DNA of 7,719 nucleotides from positions 1 to 7,719 of the forward strand of contig CAVJWU010000046.1 in NCBI GenBank assembly GCA_963653535.1, in the 5' to 3' direction. This DNA comes from UBA3210 sp963653535 (lineage in GTDB: Bacteria > Bacillota_I > Bacilli_A > RFN20 > CAG-449). Shown here piece by piece: positions 6,085 through 7,719 of the stretch (positions are counted from its first letter, which is position 1; every line of letters begins with the position of its first letter). A model generated the notes under the pieces. It saw only the letters and a list, made by a program, of their open reading frames with translations. It made no database searches and had not been told where the DNA came from. The translations under genes and the position numbers were made by a program.

Positions 6085-6204
6085 ATTCGCCTAATTTCGC
6101 ACTATTTTGAGCAATTCATACTTTTCCTTGAACGAATTATGTAGAATTTTAGCAGTTCGTTTCAAAGGACTCGAATTCGTACCCTTTGTAAACGTTAGGC
6201 GAAT
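6085..6204. repeat. Nested inverted repeat near the right edge of the foreign block
   Basis: ATTCGCCTAA (6085-6094) pairs perfectly with TTAGGCGAAT (6195-6204). Inside, CGTTTCAAAGG (6158-6168) pairs with CCTTTG-t-AAACG (6183-6194) around a central CGAATTCG palindrome (6172-6179). A second arm, CCTTGAACGAA (starting at about 6126), competes for the same 6157-6168 arm. The minus strand also carries an open 42-residue frame (6219-6091) that I do not recognise and regard as incidental. The structure could be an element end, a recombination site or a structured RNA. It is upstream of, and separate from, the ATPase B promoter. Confidence 0.6.
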
Positions 6205-6225
6205 GATTTCCATAGCCATTTTAAC

Positions 6226-6483
6226 CTACTCGACAATAATGTCTTTCTCTTTTTTGCGTATCAGTAAATTAAAATCCATATCTATATCAACACTAAGTCT
6301 AGGTAAATCAAGTAAGAACAAATTTATAGCTGTACCGCCTTTCAAAACAAGCATATTTCCAATTTCACTATTGTTAATGAAGTCTAAAATACCAAAAAGT
6401 CTTAACACCTTTTCACATGTATTCTTATTGAAATTTGCATCATTTGCAATCTTATTAACTTCCTTTGGTGAATATTTAAACAT
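6226..6483 (-). pseudogene. abiEii: Truncated AbiEii/AbiGii-type nucleotidyltransferase toxin
   Basis: The preferred start is ATG at 6483-6481 (MFKYSPKEV), because GGGAGG at 6491-6496 is correctly placed. An upstream ATG at 6504 has no such site. The gene overlaps the end of abiEi by 8 bases, as in coupled toxin-antitoxin pairs. LVLKGGTAINLFLLDLPRLS (46-64, with the GGT-type nucleotidyltransferase signature) and VDIDMDF (65-71, the metal-binding Asp pair) mark the AbiEii polymerase-beta-like domain, which in known systems blocks growth by modifying tRNA or similar targets. Normal proteins are roughly 270-300 residues; this one keeps about 73 native residues. It then runs into GC-richer codons (LIRKKEKDIIVE) and a stop at 6228-6226. 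The missing two thirds are not elsewhere in the window, so the toxin is almost certainly inactive. Confidence 0.85.
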
Positions 6484-7240
6484 CTTGGCTTCCTCCCTTA
6501 TCACTTATATTTTTTAAATTTGGATATGCATATAAACCCCATTTTGAATCAAATACTAGATTATCTTTATCATTATTAACAAGATATCCTCCATTTGATA
6601 CTTTACTTTTAGATAGACAAATATCAAATAATTTATCACTTAATTTAAACTCATCTTTGTAATATGAAAGAATATATCCAACCTTACGATAAAGGACTTC
6701 TTTATCATATGCATCTAGTATCTCGAGTAGTTTCTTTTCATTAACCATATGAATTAAATCAAGACATTTGATAAGTTCTTCTACGTCCATAACCTTACCT
6801 AGCATGTTTATTGAATCTACTATTGTTCTTTCTATAGTAGTAACTCTAACACCTTGCAACACTTCAATTTGAAAATCAATATCATTTAAGTAACATTCAT
6901 ATGAATAACCATCATATTCAAAAGGAGAAAACCTTTTATTTGATGAAACTTGAATCTCGTAAAACATCTGGTTATAGAAACCATAGAATTCAAATGCGCT
7001 GTGATATGAAATATAAGAATTTTGATTAATGTTTGATGCGATCTGAAATCTATTAGCGCAATCAGCATTTAATGCAAAATCATAACAAGTATAAAGATTC
7101 TTTCTTATCTTTTTAATATATCCAGAATCTACCATATTAGTAAGGTATTTCTTTGTTCGCGGCATGGCACCAATAATCCTTACCGCATCATCAAGAGAGA
7201 ATGTATTATAATTAACTAGTTCTTTGTAATATTTCATCAT
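6476..7240 (-). CDS. abiEi: AbiEi-family antitoxin / transcriptional repressor
   Basis: 254 residues, apparently full length. Two consecutive ATGs (7240-7238 and 7237-7235) follow a GGTGGTGAT stretch, and either may be used. An N-terminal winged helix (about 13-50: FSLDDAVRIIGAMPRTKKYL then DSGYIKKIRKNLYTC) precedes the AbiEi core with ISYHSAFEFYGF (77-88) and VTTIERTIVDSI (133-144). AbiEi is the type IV antitoxin: it represses its own promoter through the N-terminal domain and counteracts AbiEii without binding it. Repeats in its leader (7244-7275) fit this. It sits first in the operon and overlaps abiEii by 8 bases. With the toxin truncated, the gene is left as an orphan antitoxin yet shows no frame damage. 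AT-rich codon use matches the rest of the window outside the 4306-6270 block. Confidence 0.88.
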   Translation of the reverse strand: MMKYYKELVNYNTFSLDDAVRIIGAMPRTKKYLTNMVDSGYIKKIRKNLYTCYDFALNADCANRFQIASNINQNSYISYHSAFEFYGFYNQMFYEIQVSSNKRFSPFEYDGYSYECYLNDIDFQIEVLQGVRVTTIERTIVDSINMLGKVMDVEELIKCLDLIHMVNEKKLLEILDAYDKEVLYRKVGYILSYYKDEFKLSDKLFDICLSKSKVSNGGYLVNNDKDNLVFDSKWGLYAYPNLKNISDKGGSQDV

Positions 7241-7243
7241 ATC

Positions 7244-7290
7244 ACCACCATTACGGTTTTTATTTTACCACCATTTGGGATTTTAAACAA
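7244..7290 (-). promoter_or_regulatory. abiE promoter with 23-bp-spaced operator repeats
   Basis: On the minus strand, TTGTTT (7290-7285) and TAAAAT (7267-7262) are 17 bases apart. The nonamer AATGGTGGT occurs at 7275-7267, in the spacer against the -10, and again at 7252-7244, just before the start codons; the two starts are 23 bases apart. A shorter relative (AATGGT, 7333-7328) lies upstream. Repeats overlapping the -10 and the initiation zone are what an autorepressing AbiEi would need. Confidence 0.6.
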
Positions 7291-7597
7291 GAAAATATAC
7301 TTTTAATTATACTTGCTTGCTAATTTTACCATTTTGAATGTACATAATTATTCATTTATAAACTTAATAAAAAATAAGAATGATAAGATACAGACTTCAA
7401 TTAACGGAGCATACTAGCTACTTGACTTAAGCATCGAATAAAGAGTAGGCATCAATTACTTTATAGTCATTCTAAAAGACATAGATTAATTTGATTTTAA
7501 ATCTAATTAAATAGCAGGTCTTAGTTTTATGGATGTTTTATCTTAATCCATTTAAAATATTAATTCTACCACATAGCTAGACTTTATAGACGGGAAA
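7291..7597. other. Intergenic region without a recognised gene
   Basis: About 300 AT-rich bases between abiEi and the winged-helix gene. Both strands are full of stops. A six-base inverted repeat (ATGGAT at 7530-7535, ATCCAT at 7547-7552) has no T-run on the minus strand, so I do not call it a terminator. A consensus TATAAT on the minus strand at about 7305-7310 could be an alternative -10 for abiE, but it lacks a fitting -35. Confidence 0.5.
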
Positions 7598-7719
7598 CTA
7601 TTTTATTACATCCCAATATCCATTTTTATTTGAACCAACTCTTTTGATAAGTTCTTTTTCTTTTAATAATTTTATAATTCGGTCAACTGTTCGACTTGAA
7701 AGGCCTGTTTGACTAACAA
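7598..7719 (-). CDS. C-terminal winged-helix end of an AlbA_2/RecG-like ATP-binding protein (fragment)
   Basis: The last 39 codons of a gene entering from the right edge, ending TAG 7600-7598. The fragment reads VSQTGLSSRTVDRIIKLLKE, then KELIKRVGSNKNGYWDVIK. A helix-turn-helix (SQTGLSSRTVDRIIKLL) followed by a wing ending in R(V/I)GSxKxGYW is the usual C-terminus of putative DNA-binding proteins that begin with an AlbA_2 domain and carry a GHKL-like ATP-binding region. These are transcription-regulator-like proteins common in accessory DNA. Only the tail is visible, so domain content is inferred from the tail alone. No terminator is evident after the stop. Confidence 0.72.
   Translation of the reverse strand, partial: VSQTGLSSRTVDRIIKLLKEKELIKRVGSNKNGYWDVIK

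Larger units (their letters stand above)
4306..6270. mobile_element. Compositionally foreign block (putative horizontally acquired insert)
   Basis: Base and codon use shift sharply here. Hand counts give 27 G/C in 60 bases at 5341-5400, against 12 at 3541-3600 and 17 at 6961-7020. CG-containing codons are common inside and rare outside. The right edge falls within abiEii, where codons change from AAT/TTA type to CTG, CGC, GTC and GAG at about 6266. The left edge falls where the WYL regulator is cut, near 4320-4340. No transposase, integrase or target duplication is visible, so how it arrived is unknown. A recombination that deleted the rest of both broken genes is equally possible. Confidence 0.55.

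Noticed and set aside
6088..6200. Integron attC-like ends (GCCTAA near 6089 and GTTAGGC at 6194-6200)
   Set aside because: The GTTRRRY core is present, but the opposite end reads AAT where attC needs AAC. No complementary inner boxes lie next to the ends, and no integrase or cassette array is present.
6107..6517. 136-codon plus-strand open frame across the abiEii remnant and inverted repeat
   Set aside because: It is antisense to the GGT/DID motifs of abiEii and to the inverted repeat, with no recognisable domain. It spans the composition junction, so it is a chance opening.
6886..7068. Alternative minus frame inside abiEi
   Set aside because: It overlaps the AbiEi core in another frame and lacks a start context.
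2791..7434. Identical 12-mer TGACTTAAGCAT at 2791-2802 and 7423-7434, as possible attachment-site direct repeats
   Set aside because: The flanks do not match, no integrase is present, and several 12-base matches are expected by chance in a window this AT-rich.
1..7719. CRISPR arrays, tRNA or rRNA genes, insertion-sequence transposases
   Set aside because: No regularly spaced repeat-spacer pattern, no cloverleaf or rRNA-like conserved segments, and no DDE, HUH or recombinase motifs were seen on either strand.

Overview
The window looks like an accessory region from a very AT-rich, low-GC Bacillota genome. A gut Erysipelotrichia, RF39 or other Bacilli-like lineage is my best guess. The grounds are the base composition, AGGAG-type ribosome sites, TGG used for Trp, and a SipW-type secreted protein with the family hallmark TFAWFN. 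Every gene I can support lies on the minus strand, so the story reads from high to low coordinates.

Layout from the right edge: the last 39 residues of a winged-helix protein (7598-7719); about 300 bases with no gene; an abiE type IV toxin-antitoxin pair with intact abiEi (6476-7240) and an abiEii cut off after its first nucleotidyltransferase motifs (6226-6483); a compositionally distinct block (about 4306-6270) with a nested inverted repeat, a clean sigma-A promoter, an intact AAA_14/DUF4143 ATPase (4682-5962) and the N-terminal third of a WYL-type regulator (4306-4671). Next come an XRE-HTH/DUF3990 protein related to ADP-ribosyltransferases (3426-4247) and a small partner (3036-3407), each with one indel near its 3' end. 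A 21-bp tandem repeat follows (2847-2891), then a second AAA_14/DUF4143 ATPase broken by three frameshifts (1366-2664), a heavily decayed aldo/keto reductase (565-1345), an orphan open segment (395-564), and the start of a secreted protein (1-141).

Taken together this looks like a decaying defence or toxin-antitoxin island. Two candidate systems (abiE and the HTH-DUF3990 pair) sit beside two paralogous ATPases, and a foreign block appears to have landed inside abiEii. Putative operators are visible at the 5' ends of the HTH-DUF3990 gene, abiEi and both ATPases, which suggests autoregulation. Most frameshifts fall in A/T runs, so decay by slippage and sequencing error both have to be considered. 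Only the aldo/keto reductase, which also carries substitution-type stops, is certainly dead.

Family assignments rest on motif recognition from memory. No database search was possible.
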